Source: Exiguobacterium acetylicum (GTDB lineage Bacteria; Bacillota; Bacilli; Exiguobacteriales; Exiguobacteriaceae). Taken from it: DNA of 64,000 bases. Position numbers and translations under genes: made by a program. The DNA is taken from positions 2,010,001 to 2,074,000 of the forward strand of contig NZ_CP082333.1 in assembly GCF_019890935.1 (NCBI RefSeq), written 5' to 3'. Positions 55,308 to 64,000 of this stretch are shown here, piece after piece (within the stretch, counting starts at the first letter, position 1; every line of letters begins with the position of its first letter). The notes below the pieces were generated by a model. It was given only the letters and a program-made list of their open reading frames with translations. It was not told the origin of the DNA and did not search any database.

Positions 55308-56686
55308 GCGTTCTCACCTACTTGTTGTCCGAGTTCAAGCGATTGACCAATCCCGCGCATGAACGTGGCACCATCCATCCGTTTTTTTCCGGACGGCTGT
55401 AAGTCGATCAGCTTCAACGCTGTCTCCGAACCTGTCGCGATGACGGGACCATCCGCTTCTAAAGCGATGATTTCGCCTGGTCGTCCCGTTCCTTTGACTT
55501 TCGTCGCGAAAAAGACTTTCAATCGGTCATCACCGAGCATCGTGTACGTGCTCGGGAAAGGATTCATTCCTCGGATTTGATCATAGAGTGTCTCACCCGG
55601 TAACGTAAAATCAAGCCGTTCCCGCTCGCGTGAGATGTTCGGCGCAAACGTCGCTTCTGCCTCATCTTGCGCTTCCGGTGTCAATTCACCTGCGAACAGA
55701 CGAGGTAACGTCTCAAGCAACAGACGCGCTCCTGCGTCCGCTAATTTTTCAAACATCGTTCCGACTGTATCGGTCTCTTCGATCGGAACGATGATTTTTG
55801 ACAACATATCACCCGCGTCAAGTCGATCGACCATATACATGATCGTCACGCCTGTCTCTTTTTCTCCATCGATGATTGCTTGATGAATCGGTGCACCGCC
55901 ACGATATTTCGGTAGGAGTGACGCATGGACGTTGATCGCTCCAAAACGTGGTGCTTCCAAAATCGCTGTCGGTACAATCTGACCGTAAGCTGCCGTGATA
56001 ATGAGATCTGGTTTTAAATCAAGGACGTCCTGATAGTCTTCACGAATCCGTTTCGGTTGCAACACAGGAATATCGTGTTCCATCGCGACGAGTTTCACTG
56101 GTGTCGGTTTGACTTCCCGTTTTCGTCCGACCGGCTTATCTGGTTGCGAGACGACACCGACGACGTCATACCCAGCATCGATCACTTCACGCAGTGTTCC
56201 TGCCGCAAACTCAGGTGTCCCCATGAAGACGACGCGCGGTTTTTCTTGCTCGACGAGTTTATCCGTAAACAGGACACCGTCTAAATGATCCATCTCATGC
56301 TGGATGGCACGTGCAAAAAAGCCGTTTGCCTTGATTTTGACCGTCCGTCCGAGTCGATCCTGCGACTTGACGACGATGCGGTCGAACCGTTCGACCGGTC
56401 CGAAAATGCCTGGCATGCTGAGGCATCCTTCGTCATCGATCTGTGAACCATCGGCTTCGATGATTTCCGGATTGATCAGCTCGATCGGTCCTGTCTCATC
56501 ATCCGTATGGACGACGGCAACACGAATCGGTTGATTGATTTGCGGTGCCGCTAAGCCGACACCATCATATTCGTACATCGTATCGAACATCCGGTCGATC
56601 ATCTTACCGAGTTTTTTATCGAACTTCGTGACAGGTTCACATACCTGTCGTAATACATCATTTGGTACTTCTACTACTTTATACAT
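55304..56686 (-). CDS. def-fmt: Bifunctional peptide deformylase / methionyl-tRNA formyltransferase fusion
   Basis: A single 460-residue frame. Residues 1-149 are a peptide deformylase with all three metal-site motifs: GVGLAAPQ (42-49), EGCLS (86-90, metal Cys88) and QHEMDHLDG (His130 and His134 with Glu131). Residues 151-460 are methionyl-tRNA formyltransferase: FMGTPEF, the catalytic Asn252-His254 in NVHASLLPKYRGGAP, and Asp290 in VDRLDAGDM. The join is short (VEQEKP, near 56250-56236) with no stop, internal ribosome site or start codon ahead of the second domain. The deformylase lacks its usual last 10-15 residues. The two enzymes have opposite action on formyl-Met, and usually are separate neighbours def and fmt. 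A sequencing or assembly join is possible but the reading frame is clean. Confidence 0.93.
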   Translation of the reverse strand: MYKVVEVPNDVLRQVCEPVTKFDKKLGKMIDRMFDTMYEYDGVGLAAPQINQPIRVAVVHTDDETGPIELINPEIIEADGSQIDDEGCLSMPGIFGPVERFDRIVVKSQDRLGRTVKIKANGFFARAIQHEMDHLDGVLFTDKLVEQEKPRVVFMGTPEFAAGTLREVIDAGYDVVGVVSQPDKPVGRKREVKPTPVKLVAMEHDIPVLQPKRIREDYQDVLDLKPDLIITAAYGQIVPTAILEAPRFGAINVHASLLPKYRGGAPIHQAIIDGEKETGVTIMYMVDRLDAGDMLSKIIVPIEETDTVGTMFEKLADAGARLLLETLPRLFAGELTPEAQDEAEATFAPNISRERERLDFTLPGETLYDQIRGMNPFPSTYTMLGDDRLKVFFATKVKGTGRPGEIIALEADGPVIATGSETALKLIDLQPSGKKRMDGATFMRGIGQSLELGQQVGENA

Positions 56687-56695
56687 ACAGACACC

Positions 56696-59020
56696 TCACA
56701 TGAATACAAATGGATTCAAGTCGATCGCGACTTGTGTTTTTGATTTTTGACGACGAGCTAAGATATCACGGAGATGTGTCCGGACATCTTCCTGTCCTTT
56801 ATGTTTAATTAAGACCTGTTGTCGGTACATATTCTTCAGTCGAGCAAGTGGCGCATCGAACGGTCCATTGACGACTAAGTCCTCCGATTCGAAAGCCCGC
56901 AGCTCGGAAGCGATCTGTTGCGCTTCGGCTTGTGCTTCGAGTGGATGTGTCGCCGAGACCGTGATCAGACCAAGGAACCAAAATGGAGGGTGTCCCCCGA
57001 GTTTGCGCAACTGCATCTCCCGCTTATAGAACGTTTCGAAATCATGCTGTTTCGCCGTCTGAATGACGTAGTGTTCCGGATTATAGGTCTGGATGATCGA
57101 CTGTCCGGCGAGTTGCCCCCGCCCGGCACGACCCGACACTTGCGTGATCAACTGGAATGTTCGCTCACTTGCCCGAAAATCCGGAATACCAAGCGTCGCA
57201 TCGGCAGCGAGCACCCCTACGAGCGTGACATTTGGAAAGTCGAGACCTTTTGCGATCATCTGTGTCCCGAGAAGAATGTTTCCTTCCTTACGCTCGAAGG
57301 CATCGAGTAACTTCTCGTGTGCGCCTTTACGAGACGTCGTATCCTGATCCATCCGGATAATGCGCGCTTCCGGAATCAAATGCGCCAACTCTTCCTCGAT
57401 CTTTTGTGTCCCCGTTCCGAACTGACGGATCTTCGTCGATTCACAGGACGGACAAGTTTTCGGCATCGCTGCCTCAAATCCACAATAGTGGCACTTTAAG
57501 CGATCTTCATGTTGATGATACGTTAAATTGACGGCACAATGCGGACATTGTAACGTTTCCCCGCAATCCCGACATAAGACGAATGTCGTGTACCCACGAC
57601 GGTTTAAAAGTAATACCGTCTGTTCCCCACGCTCGATTCGTTCTTTGATGCCTTCGACGAGCGCGAGGCTGAACGGCGTCCGATTGCCCCGTTCAAGTTC
57701 CTTACGCATATCAACGATGTCGACCGGAGGCAGTTCTCCACCGAATCGTTCGCGAAGCGGTAAGTAACGATAGACCCCTTTTTGTGCTCGTGCATATGTC
57801 TCGAGTAACGGCGTCGCACTTCCGAGCACGACGGGACACCGATGATAGGCTGCACGCCATTTTGCGACATCACGCGTATGATAGCGCGGATTTTCTTCTT
57901 GTTTATAGGTTGTTTCATGTTCTTCATCGAGAATGATGATTCCGATATTCGTCAGCGGTGCAAAAACAGCGGATCGTGCACCGACGACGACATCGACTTC
58001 ACCTTGTGCGATTTTGCGCCACTCATCATACTTTTCTCCGAGCGATAGACCGCTATGCAAGACAGCGACCCGTTCTCCGAAACGACGTTTGAACCGTTTG
58101 ACCATCATCGGTGTCAGACTGATTTCAGGGACGAGCAAGATCGCTTGTCTACCGCGTTCGAGTTGTGCATGAATCGATTCAAGATAGACTTCCGTCTTAC
58201 CGCTTCCTGTTACGCCATGTAACAAAAACGTTCCGGTCTCCGCTTCAGCCGTAATCGCCGAGACAGCTTCCTGTTGCTTTTCCGTCAAAGAGGACGGCAC
58301 AAAAATGTCTTGGACGAGATGCTCGTAAGGATTTCGCCGTACATCAATCGTCTCGACTTCAATGATGCCCTTTTTCTCGAGGGCATTCAACGTCGCGCTC
58401 GTTGCGCCTGTCGCCTGCTTGATTTCACTCCACAACGCATTCGGAAATTCTTGGATATACGCATACAGTGCCGCTTGTTGGCTCGCTTGTTTCGTAAAGG
58501 TTGCTTGCTCCTCGAGGAGACGAATCCGTTTATCCGTCTTAGACGTCTTTTTCTCGCGAATGACCGGTTGAAGCGTCACGTCAGCGTGTTTCGCCGCTGT
58601 TAAGATGATTTGTTGGATTTCCGTTGGTAATTGACTCATTTTCTTACCATGATATGCCCGAAGTGGGCCCGACTCGACTATGACCAGTTTATCATAACTC
58701 ACCTTCAAGGCAGCCGGCAGCATCGCAAGCAACGCCGTCGCCTGAAAACACAATGTCGTTTCTGACAGATACGCTGATAACTCAAGTAATTCCTGTGTAT
58801 AGGTCGGAGTCTCATCTAAGACACGAACGATTGATTTGACGTTCGTCAGATCAGAGGTGGCTTTCGTTCCGACGACGATGCCAAGCAACGCACGTGGACC
58901 AAATGGTACCTCGACGCGCATCCCGGGAACGATCAGCTCCTGCCAAAGTTCCGGCACGGCATAATCAAACGGACGATCGACGGTTGCTGCTGCGACATCG
59001 ACGATGACTTCGGCTATCAT
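56696..59020 (-). CDS. priA: Primosomal replication protein PriA
   Basis: A 774-residue helicase that restarts stalled forks. The N-terminal DNA-binding domain is at about 1-105. The helicase core has LLHGVTGSGKTEVYLE (Walker A), ILDEEHETTYKQEE (Walker B) and LGSATPLLETYARA. Between them and the C-terminus lies the zinc module CRDCGETLQCPHC and CHYCG. It overlaps coaBC by 4 nt. Confidence 0.98.
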   Translation of the reverse strand: MIAEVIVDVAAATVDRPFDYAVPELWQELIVPGMRVEVPFGPRALLGIVVGTKATSDLTNVKSIVRVLDETPTYTQELLELSAYLSETTLCFQATALLAMLPAALKVSYDKLVIVESGPLRAYHGKKMSQLPTEIQQIILTAAKHADVTLQPVIREKKTSKTDKRIRLLEEQATFTKQASQQAALYAYIQEFPNALWSEIKQATGATSATLNALEKKGIIEVETIDVRRNPYEHLVQDIFVPSSLTEKQQEAVSAITAEAETGTFLLHGVTGSGKTEVYLESIHAQLERGRQAILLVPEISLTPMMVKRFKRRFGERVAVLHSGLSLGEKYDEWRKIAQGEVDVVVGARSAVFAPLTNIGIIILDEEHETTYKQEENPRYHTRDVAKWRAAYHRCPVVLGSATPLLETYARAQKGVYRYLPLRERFGGELPPVDIVDMRKELERGNRTPFSLALVEGIKERIERGEQTVLLLNRRGYTTFVLCRDCGETLQCPHCAVNLTYHQHEDRLKCHYCGFEAAMPKTCPSCESTKIRQFGTGTQKIEEELAHLIPEARIIRMDQDTTSRKGAHEKLLDAFERKEGNILLGTQMIAKGLDFPNVTLVGVLAADATLGIPDFRASERTFQLITQVSGRAGRGQLAGQSIIQTYNPEHYVIQTAKQHDFETFYKREMQLRKLGGHPPFWFLGLITVSATHPLEAQAEAQQIASELRAFESEDLVVNGPFDAPLARLKNMYRQQVLIKHKGQEDVRTHLRDILARRQKSKTQVAIDLNPFVFM

Positions 59021-60207
59021 GCCAATGCCTCCGCAAATTGGCGCATGAGCGCTTTAGCGAGCGTCGATTTCAATTGTTGATCGTATCGCGTGACAGAATC
59101 ATTCTTCCCGAAGACGACGACCTCGTTTTCGTCGCTGACGAATCCAATATCAGAACGTGAAACATCATTCGCGACGATGAAATCCGCTTTCTTTCGGGCG
59201 AGTTTCTGTTTCGCGAACGTCTCGACGTCCGTCGTCTCCGCTGCAAATCCAACTAATAGCTGATGTTGTTTCTGCTCACCGAGTGTCTTCAGGATATCCG
59301 TCGTCTCCTCGAGTTCAATCCGTAATGGTCCATGAATTTTCTTTTGCTTTTGCTCGTATTGGACAGACGGTCGATAGTCAGCTACAGCAGCGGACATGAT
59401 GACGATATCTTGCGTCTCATAGTCACGTAACATGGCTTCAAGCATTTCTTCTCCCGACTCGACGGCAATCGTCGCTATCCCGGTCGGTAATTCGATCCGA
59501 AGGGGACCATGGACGAGTGTGACATCGGCTCCTGCATCTCGTGCCGCCTCTGCGAGCGCAATTCCAGTTTTCCCGGAAGAATCATTTGTCAAATAACGAA
59601 CCGGATCAATCCGTTCTACTGTGGGTCCTGCACTGATCAAGACTTTTCGTCCGGCTAGATATTTTTCTTCAAAGAACGTTGAGAGTGTTGCGACCAAATC
59701 TTCTGGTTCCGGTAAACGACCTTTTCCGACCCAACCACATGCGAGATTTCCGACTCCCGGTGCAATCACCTGGACACCATCCTGCTTGAGTTGTTCAATA
59801 TTGCGGACAGTCGCAGGATGTTCGAGCATGTTGACATTCATCGCCGGTGCGACGATGACGGGACATGTCGCTGCGAGAATTGTCGTCGTAATGAAGTCAT
59901 CTGCAATCCCGTGTGCGAGTTTTGCAATCAAGTTCGCGGTCGCTGGTGCGACGATGATCAAGTCCGCTTCGTCCGCTAAATCGATATGGGCGATTTTTGA
60001 CGGATCATGCTCGATGAAGACGTCATCATAGACCGCTTTTCGCGTCAGTGCTTCAAACGTCGTCTTACCAACGAATTGTTGCGCATTACGCGTCATCGCG
60101 ACTTGGACGTGCGCGCCTGCTTGAACGAGTTTTGAAGCGAGTGCTGCTGATTTATAGGAAGCGATTCCACCGCCGACACACAGTAGAATGTTTCGGTTGG
60201 TTAACAT
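59017..60207 (-). CDS. coaBC: Bifunctional phosphopantothenoylcysteine decarboxylase / phosphopantothenate-cysteine ligase
   Basis: A 396-residue coenzyme A enzyme. The N-terminal flavin decarboxylase CoaC includes VGGGIASYKSAAL, APAMNVNMLEHP and the substrate-binding GWVGKGRLPEPEDLV. The C-terminal ligase CoaB has GPTVERIDPVRYLTNDSSGK. The ATG at 60207 follows AAGGAGG by 8 nt. It sits between rpoZ and priA, as in Bacillus. Confidence 0.98.
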   Translation of the reverse strand: MLTNRNILLCVGGGIASYKSAALASKLVQAGAHVQVAMTRNAQQFVGKTTFEALTRKAVYDDVFIEHDPSKIAHIDLADEADLIIVAPATANLIAKLAHGIADDFITTTILAATCPVIVAPAMNVNMLEHPATVRNIEQLKQDGVQVIAPGVGNLACGWVGKGRLPEPEDLVATLSTFFEEKYLAGRKVLISAGPTVERIDPVRYLTNDSSGKTGIALAEAARDAGADVTLVHGPLRIELPTGIATIAVESGEEMLEAMLRDYETQDIVIMSAAVADYRPSVQYEQKQKKIHGPLRIELEETTDILKTLGEQKQHQLLVGFAAETTDVETFAKQKLARKKADFIVANDVSRSDIGFVSDENEVVVFGKNDSVTRYDQQLKSTLAKALMRQFAEALA

Positions 60208-60263
60208 GTAGGTGTCCTCCTTATTGAAAAAAACAGCCACGATGACAAGTGGCTGCTTCAAAA

Positions 60264-60467
60264 TTAGTCTTGCGGTTGGTTCGTGACGGATACTTCTTCG
60301 AAATAAAGCTCTTCTAAAGCTTTCCCGACCGGTTTATGCGATTTTGGGTTCGTGACTTTCACGCGTTTCCCGTCTTGGATTTGACGTGCACGCTTAGCGG
60401 CAACTGTAACGATCGTATATTTCGATGGTACTTTCTTTTGAAGCTTATCAACTGATGGATATAACAT
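60264..60467 (-). CDS. rpoZ: DNA-directed RNA polymerase omega subunit
   Basis: A 67-residue RNA polymerase assembly subunit: [20 protein letters not shown] then a [12 protein letters not shown] helix and a [10 protein letters not shown] segment. GGAGG lies 8 nt before the ATG, inside the end of gmk. The shadow frame to 60557 is not used. Confidence 0.97.
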   Translation of the reverse strand: MLYPSVDKLQKKVPSKYTIVTVAAKRARQIQDGKRVKVTNPKSHKPVGKALEELYFEEVSVTNQPQD

Positions 60468-60468
60468 A

Positions 60469-61125
<657 letters not shown>

Positions 61126-61127
61126 TC

Positions 61128-61157
61128 ATATTAGCAGTAGAGACGGGAAGTTCGCAA
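61128..61157 (-). promoter_or_regulatory. Candidate promoter of the gmk-rpoZ-coaBC operon
   Basis: On the minus strand TTGCGA (61157-61152) and TAATAT (61133-61128) have an 18-base spacer, about 40 bases before the GTG of gmk. It is the best match in the gmk-rqcH divergent gap. No good promoter for rqcH was found in the same gap. Confidence 0.4.
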
Positions 61158-61254
61158 GTCATCTTTTTTAGCTCGACTGCTTTATCATACCATAACGATG
61201 CCATTTCTGTTACCTTTAGAAAGTGAGAACGAAATCAAGAAAGAAGGTAATCGT

Positions 61255-62946
61255 ATGGCTTTTGACGGATTGATGACGACACGCGTCGTCGAAGAACTCC
61301 AACCGCTCGTCGGAGGACGGATCAATAAGGTATACCAACCGTATACATTGGATTTAGTATTCCAGGTCCGGGCCGAGCGAAAAAACGTATTATTGCTCGC
61401 CTCTGCGAATGCCATGTATGCACGAATGCACATTACGTCGGAAGCGGTCAGCAACCCGAGTGAACCCCCACTCTTCTGCATGATGCTCCGCAAACATGTC
61501 GAAGGCGGGTTCATCGAGTCAATCGAACAACTCGAACGCGACCGGATCATCGTCTTGCGCGTCCGCTCCCGGAACGAACTTGGCGATGAGGAAGCGAAAA
61601 AAATCTATATCGAATTGATGGGACGTCACTCGAACATCATTTTGACTGATGGACAAGATAAGATCCTCGATGCGATCAAACACTTACCACTCAGTCAAAA
61701 TACCTTCCGGACGATCATGCCAGGGATGACATACCAGCTTCCGCCGGCACAGGATAAAGTCGATCCGCTTACGGGAGATATCGAAAAGGCGCTTCACCGG
61801 ATTGACTGGAACGCTGGTAAGCTCGATCGCCAGTTACTCGGTCTCTTCAGTGGTCTGTCCCCGCAAATCGCAAAAGAGATCGTCTCGCGGGCAGGTCTAG
61901 CCAACCGGACGACTCTTGCGTCTGCCTTTCAAGAAGTCCTGAAGGAACTCGATGGTCCTTATGTGCTGCAACGGATGGATGGCGGGAAGGAACGTTTCGC
62001 CCCTATCCGCTTGACGGAAGGATCCATCATCGATGAGAAGACGTTTACGACGAGTGGTCAAGTTCTCGATGCGTTCTTCCATCAAAAGGCGAACCGCGAC
62101 CGCGTCAAACAACAAGCAGCTGATCTCGAACGGTTCATCAAGAGTGAATATGATAAAAATATTCTAAAACGCTCGAAACTCGAAAAAGATTTAGAAGCGA
62201 CGTTACGGATGGATGAGTGGAAACATAAAGGGGAATTACTGACGACCTATCTGTATCAGCTCGAACGCGGGATGAAGGAAGCGACAGTCGTCGATTACTA
62301 TGATCCAGACGGCGCTGAAATCACGATTTCACTCGATCCCCGCTTTTCACCGAATGAGAACGCGCAACGCTACTACAAACGGTACAACAAATTAAAGACT
62401 GCCAAAGTCGAAGTCGCGCGTCAGCTTGAGAAGAACCAGGCTGAGATCGCATATTTTGAAGGTTTGCTGGCCCAACTCGACGTCGCGTCCCCTGAAGACA
62501 TCCGGGAAATGCGCGAGGAACTCGTCGAAGAAGGTTATCTGCGCGAACGACAAAAGAAGAAAAAGAAACCGCAGCTTCCACAACTCGAAGAATACCGTTC
62601 TTCGACTGGTCTTCCATTCTTCGTCGGAAAGAACAATAAACAAAATGATTACGCGACGTTCAAGTTCGGACGCCGGTCCGATACGTGGTTACACACGAAG
62701 GATATTCCGGGATCACACGTCATCATTCAAAGTGATGCACCGGACGAGGCGACGTTGAAGGAAGCAGCGATCGTCGCGGCTTATTTCTCGAAAGCACGTG
62801 AATCAAGCCAAGTCCCGGTCGACTTCACGGAACTACGTTATGTCAAAAAACCGAGTGGTGCAAAGCCCGGATTCGTCATCTACACGGATCAAACGACTCT
62901 CTACGTCACACCTGATCCAGATGTCGTCCAGTCCTTGCGTCAATGA
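61255..62946 (+). CDS. rqcH: Ribosome quality control protein RqcH (NFACT family)
   Basis: A 563-residue NEMF-type factor that binds stalled 50S subunits and adds C-terminal alanine tails; older annotation calls it a fibronectin-binding protein. The NFACT-N domain starts AFDGLMTTRVVEELQPLVGG. The Asp-Arg pair required for alanylation is in LERDRIIVLRV. A coiled coil spans about 285-430 and the NFACT-R domain (about 435-550) includes FKFGRRSDTWLHTKDIPGSH. The ATG at 61255 follows AAGAAGGT; the upstream frame to 61198 is not used. Confidence 0.95.
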   Translation: MAFDGLMTTRVVEELQPLVGGRINKVYQPYTLDLVFQVRAERKNVLLLASANAMYARMHITSEAVSNPSEPPLFCMMLRKHVEGGFIESIEQLERDRIIVLRVRSRNELGDEEAKKIYIELMGRHSNIILTDGQDKILDAIKHLPLSQNTFRTIMPGMTYQLPPAQDKVDPLTGDIEKALHRIDWNAGKLDRQLLGLFSGLSPQIAKEIVSRAGLANRTTLASAFQEVLKELDGPYVLQRMDGGKERFAPIRLTEGSIIDEKTFTTSGQVLDAFFHQKANRDRVKQQAADLERFIKSEYDKNILKRSKLEKDLEATLRMDEWKHKGELLTTYLYQLERGMKEATVVDYYDPDGAEITISLDPRFSPNENAQRYYKRYNKLKTAKVEVARQLEKNQAEIAYFEGLLAQLDVASPEDIREMREELVEEGYLRERQKKKKKPQLPQLEEYRSSTGLPFFVGKNNKQNDYATFKFGRRSDTWLHTKDIPGSHVIIQSDAPDEATLKEAAIVAAYFSKARESSQVPVDFTELRYVKKPSGAKPGFVIYTDQTTLYVTPDPDVVQSLRQ

Positions 62947-62954
62947 CGCTACAC

Positions 62955-63004
62955 AAAAAAGCGCTGTTTTTCCTAAATGTCACTTAGGAGAAACAGCGTT
63001 TTTT
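62955..63004. terminator. Bidirectional terminator between rqcH and the FUSC gene
   Basis: A 14-bp outer stem AAAAAAGCGCTGTTT / AAACAGCGTTTTTT and inner stem TCCTAA / TTAGGA around a short loop separate two converging genes; A on the left and T on the right make it active in both directions. Confidence 0.88.
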
Positions 63005-63009
63005 CCTCT

Positions 63010-63921
63010 TCACTTCATTTTTTCTAACTGTTCCCGGTAATCGAGCAAATGCCCATGGATGATATCCTTCGCCTCGCTTAATTCTTGATCGAATGAGAAC
63101 ATCGCTTGTTTTCGTTCGTGGGAGAAGATGACATCGTAATGATGGCTGAGTAAGAAATCAATTTCCTGACCGAGCGTCTTTTCTTGTTCTTCTGTCATCG
63201 GGATATCCCGGTGACTAGCAATGCTTTCAAGCAAGACGAGCAACTTGTCTTCAAGATCGACAAGCTCCTTCAGTCGAATGAACGCTTCACTTTGACCGCT
63301 CGCCACTAGTGGATATTTTTGATCTTCTTGGAGCATCAACATCATTTCCTCATGTTTGAGGATTTGTTTACGAACAGTCAGCAAGCGTCCATCATCTTGC
63401 ACAAGGCTTCGCCAATCTTCCATCAACTGTTGCGTCGTTTTTTTGACGAGTAACAGTAAGCGGTCTTCATAATGTGGCGGGAAAACGATGTAATTGACAA
63501 GGACGGCAGATAACACACCGACGACAGTCAACAACGACCGTGATAAGGCATAGTGGACGTAGTCGGCGGTCGGGCTCTCGAACATCAAGACGATCGCAAA
63601 AGCAGCGAACGTCGACATATCCGTTCGTCCAATCATCGAATTGAGGACGAGTGAGACAACGACGGCGAGTCCGATCGTCAGTGGATTGGCGCCAAGTGTC
63701 GCAACGATAGCGAGTCCACACATCAGTCCGAGTACCGTTCCGAAAATCCGATTAAAGACGATTTTAAATGAACGATGAATCGTCGGTTGCATCGCAACGA
63801 TGGCTGCGACAGCCCCCATTCCTGAATAAATACCAAAGACATACCAAGAGATGCTGAGTGCAAAAGCTACCGCGATGCCGGTCTTAATCGTTCGAAGTCC
63901 AATCCGAAACTTTAATTTCAC
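63010..63921 (-). CDS. Aromatic acid exporter-like membrane protein (FUSC/ArAE family)
   Basis: A 303-residue protein. The first 150 residues form about five membrane helices, with the family pattern GMGAVAAIVAMQPTIHRSFK and NRIFGTVLGLMCGLAI. The remainder is a cytosolic helical region (KKTTQQLMEDWRSLVQDD onward). Function and substrate are unknown; similar proteins are annotated as aromatic acid exporters. A GTG start at 63921 overlaps the stop of the upstream gene. Confidence 0.85.
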   Translation of the reverse strand: MKLKFRIGLRTIKTGIAVAFALSISWYVFGIYSGMGAVAAIVAMQPTIHRSFKIVFNRIFGTVLGLMCGLAIVATLGANPLTIGLAVVVSLVLNSMIGRTDMSTFAAFAIVLMFESPTADYVHYALSRSLLTVVGVLSAVLVNYIVFPPHYEDRLLLLVKKTTQQLMEDWRSLVQDDGRLLTVRKQILKHEEMMLMLQEDQKYPLVASGQSEAFIRLKELVDLEDKLLVLLESIASHRDIPMTEEQEKTLGQEIDFLLSHHYDVIFSHERKQAMFSFDQELSEAKDIIHGHLLDYREQLEKMK

Positions 63922-64000
63922 TCGAGCGTCACCTGCCCGACTTCACTATTGACTGTCACTTCCGGTTTTTCTTGTTTCGACAGTTCATAAATCGTCTCAT
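63918..64000 (-). CDS. 3' end of an unidentified gene, cut by window edge
   Basis: About 26 codons end at the TGA 63920-63918, and the stop overlaps the FUSC gene GTG start (GTGA). The visible residues end KPEVTVNSEVGQVTLE. This is a short beta-strand-like tail, too little to name a family. The overlap shows co-transcription with the FUSC gene. Confidence 0.6.
   Translation of the reverse strand, partial: ETIYELSKQEKPEVTVNSEVGQVTLE

Overview
The window reads as the chromosome of a low-to-mid G+C, non-sporulating member of the Bacillales. The protein sequences and gene order look most like Exiguobacterium, but that genus call is an inference from gene order and family resemblance, not a database match. 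It is core housekeeping DNA. Almost every gene lies on the minus strand; only four are on the plus strand: a DUF1128 gene, rpmB, an amino-acid permease and rqcH. There is no prophage, insertion sequence, CRISPR array, tRNA or rRNA, and no gene-free stretch over 300 bases. The largest gaps are 46268-46550 (divergent promoters) and 13038-13287 (fla/che promoter region plus codY terminator).

Reading in transcription order, from high to low coordinates: (1) 64000-62950: the tail of an unknown gene and an FUSC-type membrane protein, converging on rqcH. (2) 61089-49696: a long nucleotide, translation and signalling cluster: gmk, rpoZ, coaBC, priA, a fused def-fmt gene, rsmB, prpC, prkC, rsgA, rpe. 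(3) 49690-48338: thiT-thiN under a TPP riboswitch. (4) 48283-46551: a plus-strand permease with a catabolite-repression site, and rpmB. (5) 46267-42542: yloU-type Asp23 gene, fakA, sdaAB, sdaAA. (6) 42558-36079: recG, then the FapR-controlled lipid operon fapR-plsX-fabD-fabG-acpP, then rnc. (7) 36008-29335: the DUF1128 gene, smc, ftsY, ylxM, ffh (chromosome condensation and protein targeting). (8) 29241-25548: rpsP, rimM, trmD, rplS, lepB, rbgA (ribosome assembly and signal peptidase). (9) 25496-23608: rnhB and an orphan FliK-like/FlhB-like pair. (10) 23520-13288: sucCD, dprA, topA, trmFO, xerC, hslV, hslU, codY. (11) 13037-1: the fla/che operon from flgB to the start of fliP, cut by the window edge.

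Genes in each block work together. The fla/che genes build the flagellar basal body, its export apparatus, hook and C-ring switch. fapR-plsX-fabD-fabG-acpP make and sense malonyl-CoA-derived lipids, and fakA feeds exogenous fatty acids into the PlsX acyl-phosphate pool. prkC/prpC are an antagonistic kinase/phosphatase pair beside the ribosome-assembly GTPase rsgA. ffh and ftsY are the two GTPases of the signal recognition pathway.

I found no undescribed multi-gene system. The most notable item is one reading frame in which peptide deformylase is fused to methionyl-tRNA formyltransferase (55304-56686). Next are the orphan FliK-like/FlhB-like pair, a perfect-consensus cre site over the permease promoter, the DUF1128 gene inserted between rnc and smc, and the absence of several genes (khpA, rlmN, remA) from their usual Bacillales positions.
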